Positions 13,610 to 24,400 of a DNA stretch of 64,000 nucleotides are shown in pieces. Where the stretch lies: positions 25,904-89,903 of the forward strand of contig JAQJVL010002604.1 in assembly GCA_035578905.1 (NCBI GenBank), written 5' to 3'. The notes below the pieces were generated by a model that was not told where the DNA came from, did no database searches, and saw only the letters and a program-made list of their open reading frames with translations. The translations under genes and the position numbers were made by a program. Position 1 is the first letter of the stretch, and each line of letters starts with the position of its first letter. This stretch comes from Stictocephala bisonia (taxonomy: Eukaryota > Arthropoda > Insecta > Hemiptera > Membracidae).

Positions 13610-15510
13610 CCCCTTTAATACTAGACCGTCTCTCCCGACCCCGCGGGGAAATTTCAACAGGGGTTTCTACCTCGCCCCGCAAAATTGAAGCCCGCCTTCC
13701 CAAAACCTTCCTGCCTCGAGTGGCCATTGCGCAGTGGATCGCGTGAGTGACACCCAAACCCGGTTTGTGGTTATCGATTGTTGCGGTCTGAGGGACATTC
13801 CGTAGTGTTTAGGTTAGTTTGTTAGCGGTCCCAAAAAAAACGTTCCCTATTTTTGTGTTCCTTTCATTAGGATTATGAAATACTTTTTATTTTGTATAGT
13901 TTATGTTTTTGTAATGATAAAAATGGGTAAAGACCAACATTTTTCGAATTTCTCTGAATTCTATTTTTCGGAGTGGTTAAAGGAGCTCTCGTCCCCCTGC
14001 TAGACTGTTGTCGACTCAAAACAAGCAATTTTGAGGAAAAATTTTTTTTGATTTGGTTTTTGAAACACTTTAGGATGGCTTGAGAAGACATTGACGATAG
14101 TGACCGGGGGTCCTGACTAATAGAAGAAAGGACACATTCAAAAAGTGAGCAGAGTGCCGACGAGTGCGAGATAGAAGAAGTAGGCGAGTGTAGGTCACTG
14201 AAATTGATTTATTGGCTAAAAAAAAAAAAAAAATGTGTGAGTAAAAACGTTTCTGTTCCCAAGGTCTATGAAAGAAAGTTAAAAAATGTTTTCTAAAAGG
14301 AAAAAAACCAAAAAAAAAAATCTTTTAGAACGATGAATTGAACAAGTCCCATCCGCAAAAGGAATAGTAACGTATCGCCCTTTAGGCCATTATTTTTTCC
14401 CCGAATTAAATGAAAAAATTGATATCCATGGGCAAGCCTAGAAACAAATGTATTTCTGAAACCGTTTGTATAACCACAACAGAAAATTCTGTTTCTGTGG
14501 CAAATGAAGTGACACAAATAATTGAGCCTGAGGGGAACAACTTGACACCAACTGGCAATCCTGAAACACCAACACCGATTGCGATAAGAGATCGGTCGTT
14601 CTACTATGGTAGAAGGACAAAGGATATGATTAAAAAGAAAATACCGCCTTTTCGCTGGAAAAAAACTGCAGGGAATCAGGCAAGTGCGAACAAGGGCTCA
14701 TAATATCATAACTCAATTACCGGGACTTAAGGCGCGAGCATTAAACCTTGGAAACAATCCTGATATCAAGAAAAATGGAATTACTGATTTCTTAAAGATA
14801 TTTTGGCCGAGATTGTGTGTTGGACAAATGTAAAGATAAATTCGTTGAGGCAAAAGTACAACAAGAAGCACTGGCCTTCTTTTGTTCATGATATTGATGA
14901 AATAGAGCTGAAAGGGCTTTATTGGTCTTCTTGTCTACAGTGCTGCGTTCAAAGCTGGTAATGAATCTGCCGCTAGCTTGTTTGCAACTGACAGAACAGG
15001 TAGAGAAATTTCCGAGTCGTAATGAGTAAGGAAAGGTTTCTTTTCATCCTACAGCTCTGAGGTCGACAACCCCGGAAGACAGAGAAGAAAGAAAAAAGGA
15101 GACAAGGGAGGGCGGCAGTAGCAAATATATTTTATAAGTTTGTTGACAACTGTCAGTCTTGTTATACCATGGGGTGAAAGCAGTATGTATCGACGAAATG
15201 TTGGTACCTTTCCGAGGTAGATCAGCTATTAAAATGTACATGCCCAGAAAAGCCGCCAAATATGGCCTGAAAATTCAATGTTTGGCGATGTAAGACACAT
15301 TACTTTCTCAATGGATATATTTATACAGGAAAAAATAGTGACAGTAAAGGCCTCTACTGATCAAGAAGTAAAAAACCTTCTCAAAACCATCAATTTGTGT
15401 CCACCTGATAAAAACCCAAATTTAAAAAAAGAAACAGGAACTTGACCACAGACAATTGGTACAGTTATTCCCGTGGGCAACGAACTCCTAAGAGGGAAAG
15501 ACTTTTGTAG

Positions 15511-15541
<31 letters not shown>

Positions 15542-16752
15542 TGAGGGTCCCAATGCTTTCTTCATCAAGTAAAAGGAGAAAAAAGCTGTAGACGGTTTCA
15601 CTGAAAACATAACGTTGCTCTCTTTGTGCCAAAAATCAAAAGCAGTGATTTTTTTTTCATCGATGCACATGGTTGCTATGATGATGTTAGTGGAAAATGA
15701 GATCATCACTGAATATAACATAGCAAAGGGGGAGTGGCACGTTGCTTAAAGTGTGCCAACATTTTCCTAGACGTACCCAAAGATGGCCAAATGGTTATAT
15801 TTTTTACCATGGTATACATTTCCTCTGGAGTAAATGCGTGATGTTCTCTACAATGCTTTTGGAAGCACAAAAGCTATGACTAGGCTTGATTTTATGAAGA
15901 CTCTCGCTCTGAAGCTTGTCACACCTCTCATGCAAAGAAGACTTCGGAAAGGGCATCTGAGCCAGGATATGCAACTGAGTCTCAAGCGAATTCTTCAAGT
16001 GGAAGGACCGACCTTTTCAGGAAGAAGATTAGGCTCCGAGAAATCCAGAATGTGAAGAGAAAACATGAAGCATGTGCCTCCCACGGCTCGAAAAGGAAGA
16101 CAAGATACGTTTGTAAACGCTGGGGAAAACCTATTTTGCCTGGAGTGTTCAAAAAAATTATGTGTGGCCAGTATGAAGGACATCCCGGCACGGCCATAGA
16201 TGTAATGAATGTCTTACTCAAGTAACATTATTATTTTTTATTTATCTTCTTGCTTATAGTTTTTTACATTACAATGTATTTGACATAAAACTCATGTATT
16301 ACATTCTCTTTAGACTAAATTTGTATTTGTTTCATTGTTCCTTTTAACTGTTAAAACAATTTTTTTTAATATCTTGACATACAAAATCAGTCTATTGAAT
16401 TAAAGTCATGTGAATGGTTACAGATGAACTTTTTTTCCCTTTGTTGCTATGGTATCTAACAATAACAGGCATCCTGGTTTTGTAAAATAATTAAAGCATA
16501 ATTATTATTGAAAAATATTTAGATTATATATTGCAAGTTTTACAGTATAAAATTAAAAAAATATAAAAATTATAAAAAATTTTATTTGATTTTTTCCTCG
16601 ATAGGTTATTATAAGAAAGTTCAAAACAGTTTAGAAAGTGTTTGTTCTTAATTATATGTATATTTCAGTCAATTACACACTTTTGTAAAAAGCGGTCCAA
16701 CAGACCTATCCGTAGTAGTTATGAGAGTAAATGCTTCCGTAGTAGTCAGGGG
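13610..16752 (+). mobile_element. piggyBac-superfamily element, inactive copy
   Basis: Flanked by TTAA on both sides (13606-13609 and 16753-16756), the piggyBac target site. The left end begins CCCCTTTAATACTAGACCG and the right end finishes ...CGTAGTAGTCAGGGG, giving short CCCCT inverted termini. The 3.1-kb length fits. The transposase inside is riddled with frameshifts. It differs in sequence and ends from the intact piggyBac at 26509-29410, so two separate piggyBac families are present. Confidence 0.75.
14075..16225 (+). pseudogene. piggyBac transposase, frameshifted remnant
   Basis: The frame starts at an ATG at 14075 followed by an acidic EDIDDSD stretch, the usual style of piggyBac N termini. 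Later blocks, in shifting frames, include NIITQLPGLKARAL (14700), IGLLVYSAAFKAGNES (14921), the IDEMLVPFRGR block carrying the first catalytic Asp (15190), KMYMP.KAAKYGLKI (15234), a WP.VIFF.M...G.NA block (15780-15835) and FMKTLALKLVTPL.RRL (15892). A Cys/His-rich tail near 16060-16220 corresponds to the family's C-terminal zinc-binding domain. A poly(A) run at 15519-15541 interrupts the frame. It is clearly of the family but not translatable as written. Confidence 0.75.
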
Positions 16753-16756
16753 TTAA

Positions 16757-17019
16757 ATAAAATACTTTCTTTGTTTTGTAAGTAAGTGTATATACATAAT
16801 AACATTTTTTATTCAGTACAACATTCTACACATTTGGTTGTTTTTAGTTATTTTAATTAGTGAAAAAATTATCAACTTGAAAAAATGTCAAGATTTCAAT
16901 TTTCTAATTTTTAAAGAAAAAAAATCAACTGAGGTAAGTGTAAATTTGTATTGTTTTATAATAATCTACTACTAATGACAAAAAAAGATATAAAACCACA
17001 TAATACTTAAAGATAAAGC
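16757..17019. other. AT-rich spacer, no feature seen
   Basis: The stretch between the piggyBac remnant and the LINE fragment holds no motif that I recognise. Confidence 0.4.
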
Positions 17020-17098
17020 ATAAAAGTATCAGTCCTGGGCCCTTTTTTATTTTTAATGAGTATTATGATCTTCCTTATATGTCAATGCGAAAAAACAC
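17020..17098 (+). pseudogene. LINE reverse transcriptase, upstream fragment (continues at 29603)
   Basis: Translation gives VSVLGPFLF and, one base shifted, N.YYDLPYM, which is the SVLGPLLF...INDLP region of non-LTR retrotransposon reverse transcriptases. The reading stops at the AATT at 17099-17102, where the Sola-like element begins. The RT resumes on its other side at 29603 with LYADDTTF. In intact LINEs these two blocks lie a few residues apart, so the 12.5 kb between them is an insertion. Confidence 0.6.
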
Positions 17099-17374
17099 AA
17101 TTGAGTGCCTGAGAAAGAGGAAGGTTGCCTGTGCCACAAAACCTCAAATTTTAATTAGTTACAGATCCTGTTAGTGCTCCTAATCTACCGGTGTAATGCT
17201 GAACTATTTGGACAAGTGGCATAGCCCCCTTTTCTTTTTACAGAACGGTTGAAGATAGACAAGTTCAAGCGCCAGCTGTTCTGTGAGGAGATAAGGGGCT
17301 ATGCCACTCGGTCAGTGGTTGGGGGGAGCCTCAGCTGTTTTGTTTTGATCTGCAGTTGGCTCACTCTGTACAGG

Positions 17375-17650
17375 CAATGAATACACACTCTATAAGAAGG
17401 ACACTCCTTATACAGCAAATTCAGACCAACTTTTTTTCTGAGATTGCTGCTTTTCGCCTTAGCCGCTAGAGTTCTCCAGTCAATATTTTCCTGCCTTCTG
17501 TGCTAGGGAGATCCTCGCAGAGGGTGCGAGAGAGAGCGCGCCTTCGGTGCGAGAGAGAGCGCTCGCCTTCGGTGCGAGAGAGATGCGCGTCGAGGGTACG
17601 AGAGAGAGAGGGAGCGAGGGTTGTGTGCGAAAGGAGAAAGTTTGCCTGGT
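17375..17650 (+). repeat. P-element left terminal inverted repeat
   Basis: Near-identical inverted match to 24082-24357. It contains internal repeats of GCCTTCGGTGCGAGAGAGAG at about 17541-17590, and GCGAGAGAGA motifs recur four or more times. Arrays like this at P-like ends are candidates for transposase binding. Confidence 0.85.
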
Positions 17651-17913
17651 GGTCTGTATAAAAGAGCTTCCTCTATACAGACTCTGCTCTCGCTATCCCT
17701 CCTGCCGCCGCGGTTTGGCCCGAGATGCCACTAGCTTGAAAGACTCTCCACTACTTCATTGCCAAATGTTGAATTAACAATTTAAGATGTGATCGCTGGA
17801 TGCCAAATTTTTTTTCATATTTGCTTTGATAATCAAATCGTAGATCAACCTATGATAACCCAAAACTTTATAAGATGAATAAATTATTTTGGAACTGCTC
17901 CTAGAATTAACAC

Positions 17914-18010
17914 TGTACAAGCACTGTTGCTTTAACCAATATTCAAGCACTGTTGCTTTAACAATATCCAAGCACTGTTGCTTTAACAGAATCCAAGGAC
18001 TGTTGCTGTA
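17914..18010. repeat. 25-28-bp tandem repeat in P element
   Basis: Four successive copies of CAAGCACTGTTGCTTTAACA plus short spacers. The unit contains a near-palindrome, GCACTGTTGC. It lies just inside the left terminal repeat, downstream of the transposase gene, and could be a subterminal binding array. Confidence 0.6.
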
Positions 18011-18404
18011 ATAAATGTAGTGTGATTATAACAATTTAATCTGTGATTCAAGAATTGTTATACTAACCGAAAGAATATACTATCATACAAATAACTAACA
18101 AAAGTAAATGGGCAAACATTTTAACGAATAACTATTGAAAAGTGATAGACTATTCAGAGATTTTAATAAATTAATTATAGAGATATTATTGGAAAAAAAA
18201 CAATGTAAATTTACTATAAAAAAATAAGTTTATTCAACAAAAATGAAAACGTACTTTATAGACGCCGAAAAAGTATTGCAAATGTTAACACAATTAACTA
18301 TTTTCTATCTATGTTCGGTGACAATCAAAATTAAAAAAAAACAAAATTAAAACATTCAACTGACAAACATTATAACATACTCAGAATACCTACTAACTAA
18401 AATT

Positions 18405-19270
18405 AAATTGCAGCATAACCACTAACATATCACATTTACATCTAATTGTTTACGATATATGAAGTGGCACTTATGAATAACACATATATATACACGAAAA
18501 TTATAAACAAACGTAAACTACAAAAACATTCAGTATATATAATTACTAAAAATAACATTGCAGCATAATTATATACATATTTTATTTACATCTAATTATT
18601 CACAATATATGTTAAGTCTCAGTTATGAAATAAACATATATTTACACACACACACTTATTTACTAAGTTCAAACTGTACAAAAAAACATATATAAATACT
18701 AAATACTACATTGCAACATGATCATATACATTTCTATTTACACCTAATTACATGTAATTTATGTAAAATGACAGTTAAGACATATATAATTATCCCCACA
18801 TTATTTACAAACTTCAAACTGTACAAATTATTCAGTAGACCTACTTATTAAAATTTACATCACCACATATTCTTATAATATATGTGCAAGGGGTTAGTTA
18901 TGACAATTAATATATATACATAAAAAACACACACACACCCGGCAATTATTTACTTAAACTTTAAACTATACAAAACATTATTAGATATCGTTAACATAAT
19001 TACAAAACATTACATCGCACCATAATCACAGATTTTATTTACATAAAACAAATTTCGATACTAGGTCTCAGGTATGAAAAAATTATATATACATATATAA
19101 CCTACACATAAATTATTTAAACATATACAAATTATATACAAAATATGTCAACTATGTAATATTGTAGACTAATGAAAAAAATACATCGCAGCAAAATAAT
19201 ATATATATTTTATTTACACTATTAAATTATGTACAATCTAAACATGGTGTCAAGTAAGAAATAAAAGCAT
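18405..19270. repeat. ~150-bp degenerate tandem repeats in P element
   Basis: About six diverged units, each opening with an ACATYGCAGCATAAT-like block (18407, 18557, 18709, 18853, 19010, 19182) followed by TTTATTTACATCTAATTA, an ACAATATATG block, CAGTTATGA and an ACATATATA run. The array fills the space between the transposase stop codon and the 27-bp repeats. It is noncoding and unusually regular for a transposon 3' region. Confidence 0.6.
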
Positions 19271-19330
19271 ATTCAAAGATTAAGAAGAAAGTTAGCAGAC
19301 ATCCACAATGTTGGTTTTTTCAGTAGCCTG

Positions 19331-22300
19331 TCATACATGACAGAGTTTTTTAAGCTTCTTATTCAGTTTCACTTGATCACCCTCTGACACTCTCTTTACC
19401 CTTACGTTTAACAAAGCCTTGTCTCTAATGTCGTTCGATTTCCACTTTACACTGTAAAACATCTTACATCTCACTAACAGCTCTATCATAAACAACTTGT
19501 GTACTTTACACTCAATCAACCACTGCGGATGAGTCTCTTCAGTGTGTAAGGTCAATTCTTTTACCAGTGTCTTGGCAACTTCAGTGCTGGCAATCACCTT
19601 AGGAAAAAGCTGGGCAAAGCACAATGCTTGAGACTTTACAACGTTGTGTAGAAGATCCGAAGGCTTATTAAGTCTGGCTAATTCTCCGGTATGTCTGGTG
19701 AACGATTTCATTAGGATAAGATACTCACGGGGTATAAAAGAGAAGGAGTTTTCTTTCAGAAGAGTAGCCCTACACGTTTCACAGGAAAATTTCTCCACAC
19801 ATTTTTTCCCTAGCCAACCGGATATGTAACATACAACACTATCTTCAAAGGCCGTTACTTCTACGTGATCTTGATCTAGCTGTTGTTGAGTGTTACATTG
19901 TGGGGCTAAGTTGGATGAAGCGATAGCACTGGTGTGAGGCTCGACTGAGTTGATAACTTCTTGTGGCTCTTCGACTGGCAGTACTGATGGAACTTGAAGA
20001 TTTTCGTCGCCATCTGGTTCACAATTTGCAGTATCAAGAGGGTCCAGTAAACGGATGGATATAGCATGCTGGAGATTCCGTCTGAACTCCTTTGCAGATG
20101 GATTACTGTTGTAACCACCCCTGTGTCTGAGAACACCAAACAAATTCTCAATGGGGTCCTGGTTGAATCTATTAGTTAACAAAAATTTGTTTCCACTGGA
20201 AGAAATCTCCTCGTATAATGCTAGTATTCCCCTGATGGTTTGGATGAGACCGTCAAAACATGGAGGATTTGAACCATCTAGAGTCTTCCAGGTCTGTATA
20301 TACTGGATACTGGCTTCCAAGCAATTTCGAGGAACAAAGTTGGTTTTCGATAGTGGCTGCTTGTATGGGTTTTTGTCGTCTAAGTGCTTGCTGTTTAAAC
20401 AGTCAGTAATGTCATTTATTTTGCCAAGAAAAGTTGCTGTATTTAAACTACTTTCATTTTTCATCTGTCCTAAATTAACAGCAGCTTTCATCCCTCTCGT
20501 AACTGAATTACTAAAAATTTGAGCTGCCAGTTTCACATTCATCTTCTGAAATGCTTGCGGGTTAACATGCCGTTCTGATATTTTCGGCGCAGCTCGGCAG
20601 TCTGAAGCAGATTTCCTGTCGATCTCATAAAACTCTAAAATGTCTCCCCATGACACAGGTTTATGGTCCACTAGAAAATCCCTTTTCAGCAAAGTGTTGC
20701 GGATACACTTTAGAAGATGAGGGTAATCATATAAACAGAAAATCTTTTTTTCTCCAAAACAGTAATAGGGAAAATCTTTTGAAACTCCCAAGAGTTTCAA
20801 TGCAGCTGCATTTGTCGATCCCATATCGCAGACAGTGGCCTTTAAGTCGAGATTTACATCAAAGACTTTTTCGATGCAAATGTCCAACAACAATGCTAAA
20901 GTTTGCGATTTTAACGAGTTGTTTGAGAGCACATATGCGAGGGGACATTTCCATTGTTCATTAATACCTCGCAGCATAAAAACTGTTGCATGTGTTGCTA
21001 TCTTCTGGTTTCTTCCCAATGGCCCAAGATCCTCGAATCCTTCAACCAAATCTAACTTGGAGTTATATTCCAGAGATTTTCTTAAACACATTTCATCAAA
21101 CAATAAAACGCATTGTTTTTCAGTTGCAGTCATGGATTTAACTTTGACTTTCACCTTATCAAAAACTTCAGTTGTAAACCCCGGAGTAATATTGTTTACA
21201 TTTATCCATTTTTTTTATAAGACTAAGGCAAGGCAGTTTGAAACCCCTTCCTCTCATAAATTTGTACACGTTTGGTGCCTTGTAGTAGATTGACAGGGCC
21301 AGCTGCTTTTCTTCTTCAGTCCATTCCGATCGAGTTTGGTGTCGCAGTTGCATTGTGATGAATGTCAGTGGATCTCCAGATATGAATTTAGGTAATTTGG
21401 AAATTACAGTCTTGATATCAAACATTGTAGTCCTCTTTTTTATGAAATAAATGCTGTTGGTTTTCTTTTTTAGAAGTGATTTTTGTCTAGTGATGGTTTG
21501 TTTCAACTTCTTCCTACGTGGTGTTAGTTCATTCAATTTGTCATCATTGTTTAGTTCAGATAGAGGTTTGAATTGATTGTTAAAATCCTGAAGCGTCTCT
21601 TCACTCCCTCCAACTTCATTGTATTGATCAGACTTTGTGGATTCTTCAAAACAATCAGATTCCACTTGAGGATCTTCATTTTCGCAGTTGTCTTCTTCCT
21701 GATCAAACCAAGGAATAGGAACTGCAGCAGGGTGGTTTCGCAGAAGTTTGTTTCTCAGGTCGTTTGTAAATGCAGACCTCTTAAAGTGTTGAGAGCACAG
21801 AGTTCGATACTTCAGCTTCTTGTCTGGCAGATCCGCGAAGTCGTCTCGCCCGCAGTTGGTTACCCACCGAATGCATCTGTAAAATATATATGAATTTAAA
21901 TGTATTTAATATAATTAGCAAACATTTTTCCTATTGTGATATATAATGAATAAGGAATGACAAAATGTCAATAAAGGGTGAAATTAAAAAAAAGACAACA
22001 GTTTTGGCTTTTGGCTGTAATCCTTGAAAAGATATCGTTGTGGTAGGCTACTTGTAAAATAATGAAACCTCCTAAGTTGTTTTTAGGAGTTCAACAAAAA
22101 AGAAAAATAACCGATTCAAGGAAATATTGAGTGTGATTCAAAAAATGTAATATACCAACTTAGTTTTAGTTTTCGTAATACAGGTTATATTGGATAAACC
22201 AAAACGAATTTCAAATATAGAATTAACAACCAAAGAGCTGACACAAGAAACTCTCAGTAGATAAACCTGTTACAAATCATGTTAAAGAATATTCAAAAAC

Positions 22301-23795
22301 GTTTTTAGCCTATCGTAAAAGGTATTTTTAAATTATTAGATGAATATTCTGCCCAAAAATTGAAAAAAAACTAAACTGTCGCAAGTGGCAGTTTTAAAAT
22401 CCAAAATTATTCTAGGTTTAAATGTTCTTTTGAACATATATTTATACCATTCCTTTTCATTTTAGTTCAAAAATTTGTATTTCTTAAAATATTTCACCCA
22501 TTATTGAAAATTTGCCAACAAAAATTCCAACCATAATTTATTATACAACACATTAGAAAAATGTTTTTTTTTTTTCATTTAACTAACAAGCCAAAATTGT
22601 TTTTTTTTTTTTTAAGTCGTCTCAGTAATAATCATACGTTTAATGACAAAATTATTGTTTACATAACATTCTTTATTTTTTTTTCATACGAATTTTCTTT
22701 GAAAAAGGCTATTGCCCAAATATTAAACTTATTTTAAAAAGGTTGGGTTGGTGATTATACTAAAATGCATACGTATTATTTTCAGTTGTACTCACAATTT
22801 TGAGGCAAGTTCAAATGTTCATTAAATTTTGCTCAACGAATTAAACGAGGTTCGCAAGATTACAGTTTGCGTGTTCATATTTTAAAATAGTGGAATGATG
22901 TTAATTTTACCATTTAGTATACAATATTCTATACAGTTCCCTGTTTTTATAATTTTCAAAATTTCTAACGAAGTGGGAAAACTACGGGTTGAAACTACTG
23001 GAAAACTACTAAATAAGGCATTTTGATAGTACTTGTTCAATTTAAAAAATAAGTATTCTCATAATTTTAGTACCAGGCACCTGCAGATAAACTTGTTCTT
23101 AATTCATTTACAATATAAAATTAAGATTATGAGCTATAGAATTTAATGAAACTGTAATCTTGAAAAGGCTTGCAGGGCTCCGAGCGAGATGATCCTCCAT
23201 AAGAGCCCATGTTAAATCGGTGCACCAGACGACAAGACGGTGGACTGGTAAAGTAGGCCCTTAATTTGATTACTTCACTTACATAAAAGTAATTACGATT
23301 AGTTTACGAAGCTTATAAGGAGGGAAATGTAAAACGCCTTTTCTAGCGTTTTAGGGGTGTCCCAGTGCACCCTTAAAAATATATCAGACCATGTTTTAGA
23401 CAATGTTCATTTTAATAAGTGGGGGTTAAATAACATTATCGTTCAAAGAGAAGTTTAACTGATCCAAAGTAATACACCACTTAATATCATTTAATTTTTC
23501 ACATTGTTGTTAGTTCTCAATTGTACTTTTAAAGGTCTTTAAGATTAACTTTTTAATTTATTTTGGAATTAACAGTAATACTCAATGTACATTGTCTATA
23601 ACCATAAAGATTTACAATTACTATTATTGTATCATTATTTTGCTCAACAATTAATTTAATGTTAAAGCAATTAGTAATAAAAAATACTCCTTACCTTTCT
23701 CGGTCGTTAACTGGAAAACTAAAGAATGACAATTCTCGGTTCTTCGCGGGCGTATTTTCACAATTCACATACGCACATTTGCCACCTGCTGACAT
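19331..23795 (-). CDS. P-element/THAP9-like transposase, two exons, one frameshift
   Basis: Exon 1 (23795-23695) starts with ATG and encodes the first half of a THAP zinc finger (CAYVNC...). It ends AGAAAG/GTAAGG. Exon 2 (21876-19331) follows a TTTACAG acceptor in matching phase and supplies the W, C and H of the C2CH finger (IRWVTNCG, then LCSQHFKRSAF). The DDE core follows: LLFDEM, then TVCDMGST, and NQDPIENLFG with the catalytic Glu. A Cys-pair segment (CETC) lies near the C terminus. In all about 880 residues, close to THAP9. The only break I see is a run of eight T on the plus strand at about 21209-21216 that shifts the frame by one base, either real or a homopolymer error. The intron (21877-23694) holds nothing recognisable. 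The protein would bind the terminal repeats and catalyse excision and integration in the nucleus. Confidence 0.85.
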
Positions 23796-24081
23796 TTCTA
23801 CCGTTAACTAATAAATAAAAAAAACTAAACTAAAAAAGCTTTCTATTTTAAGCATACTAATTTAACTGAAGATACCACTAAAAATAATAAACTACTAACA
23901 AATTCAGGACAAACTATGAGATACACTATCGAGCACAACTGAAGCTCAACTGATAGTGCTGGGGGGGTCGTTTGTCAAAACAAGATTTTTGAGTTTGTTT
24001 ACAATTGAACAGATGGGGTGGACAGCAATATTTCGCAGAATTTCTTATGGTTTGCCTCTTTCCGCCTCTGAGTCACACCTC

Positions 24082-24357
24082 ACCAGGGCAACTTTCTCCT
24101 TTCGCACACAACCCTCGCTCCCTCTCTCTCTCTCGTACCCCCGACGCGCTCTCTCTCGCACCGAAGGCGAGCGCTCTCTCTCGCACCGAAGGCGCGCTCT
24201 CTCTCGCACCCTCTGCGAGATCTCCCTAGCACAGAAGGCAGGAAAATGTTGACTGGAGAACTCTAGCGGCTAAGGCGAAAAGCAGCAATCTCAGAAAAAA
24301 AGTTGGTCTGAATTTGCTGCATAAGGAGTGTCCTTCTTATAGAGTGTGTATTCATTG
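24082..24357 (-). repeat. P-element right terminal inverted repeat
   Basis: Inverted copy of 17375-17650, with only scattered differences. The same CTCTCTCTCGCACCGAAGGC repeats occur at about 24150-24210. Short open frames across it are composition artefacts. Confidence 0.85.
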
Positions 24358-24400
24358 GTACAGGTTATAAACGTGTGTAATACTTGTATCTAACTTTAAA

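Larger units (their letters stand above)
17375..24357 (-). mobile_element. P-superfamily DNA transposon with THAP transposase
   Basis: The element has long terminal inverted repeats of about 275 bp (17375-17650 and 24082-24357) beginning CAATGAATACACACTC. It is flanked by the 7-bp direct repeat GTACAGG (17368-17374 and 24358-24364). Between the ends lie a two-exon THAP/P transposase on the minus strand and about 1.7 kb of AT-rich tandem repeats downstream of it. At 7.0 kb it is larger than the 2.9-kb Drosophila P element. It sits inside the Sola-like element. Confidence 0.85.

Noticed and set aside
20151..21293. Plus-strand frames of 100-150 codons across the P transposase
   Set aside because: They are antisense shadows of the minus-strand transposase gene.
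23956..24252. Two overlapping Ser/Leu/Arg-rich frames near 24 kb
   Set aside because: They lie in the P-element terminal inverted repeat and reflect its CTCTCTCTCGC composition.
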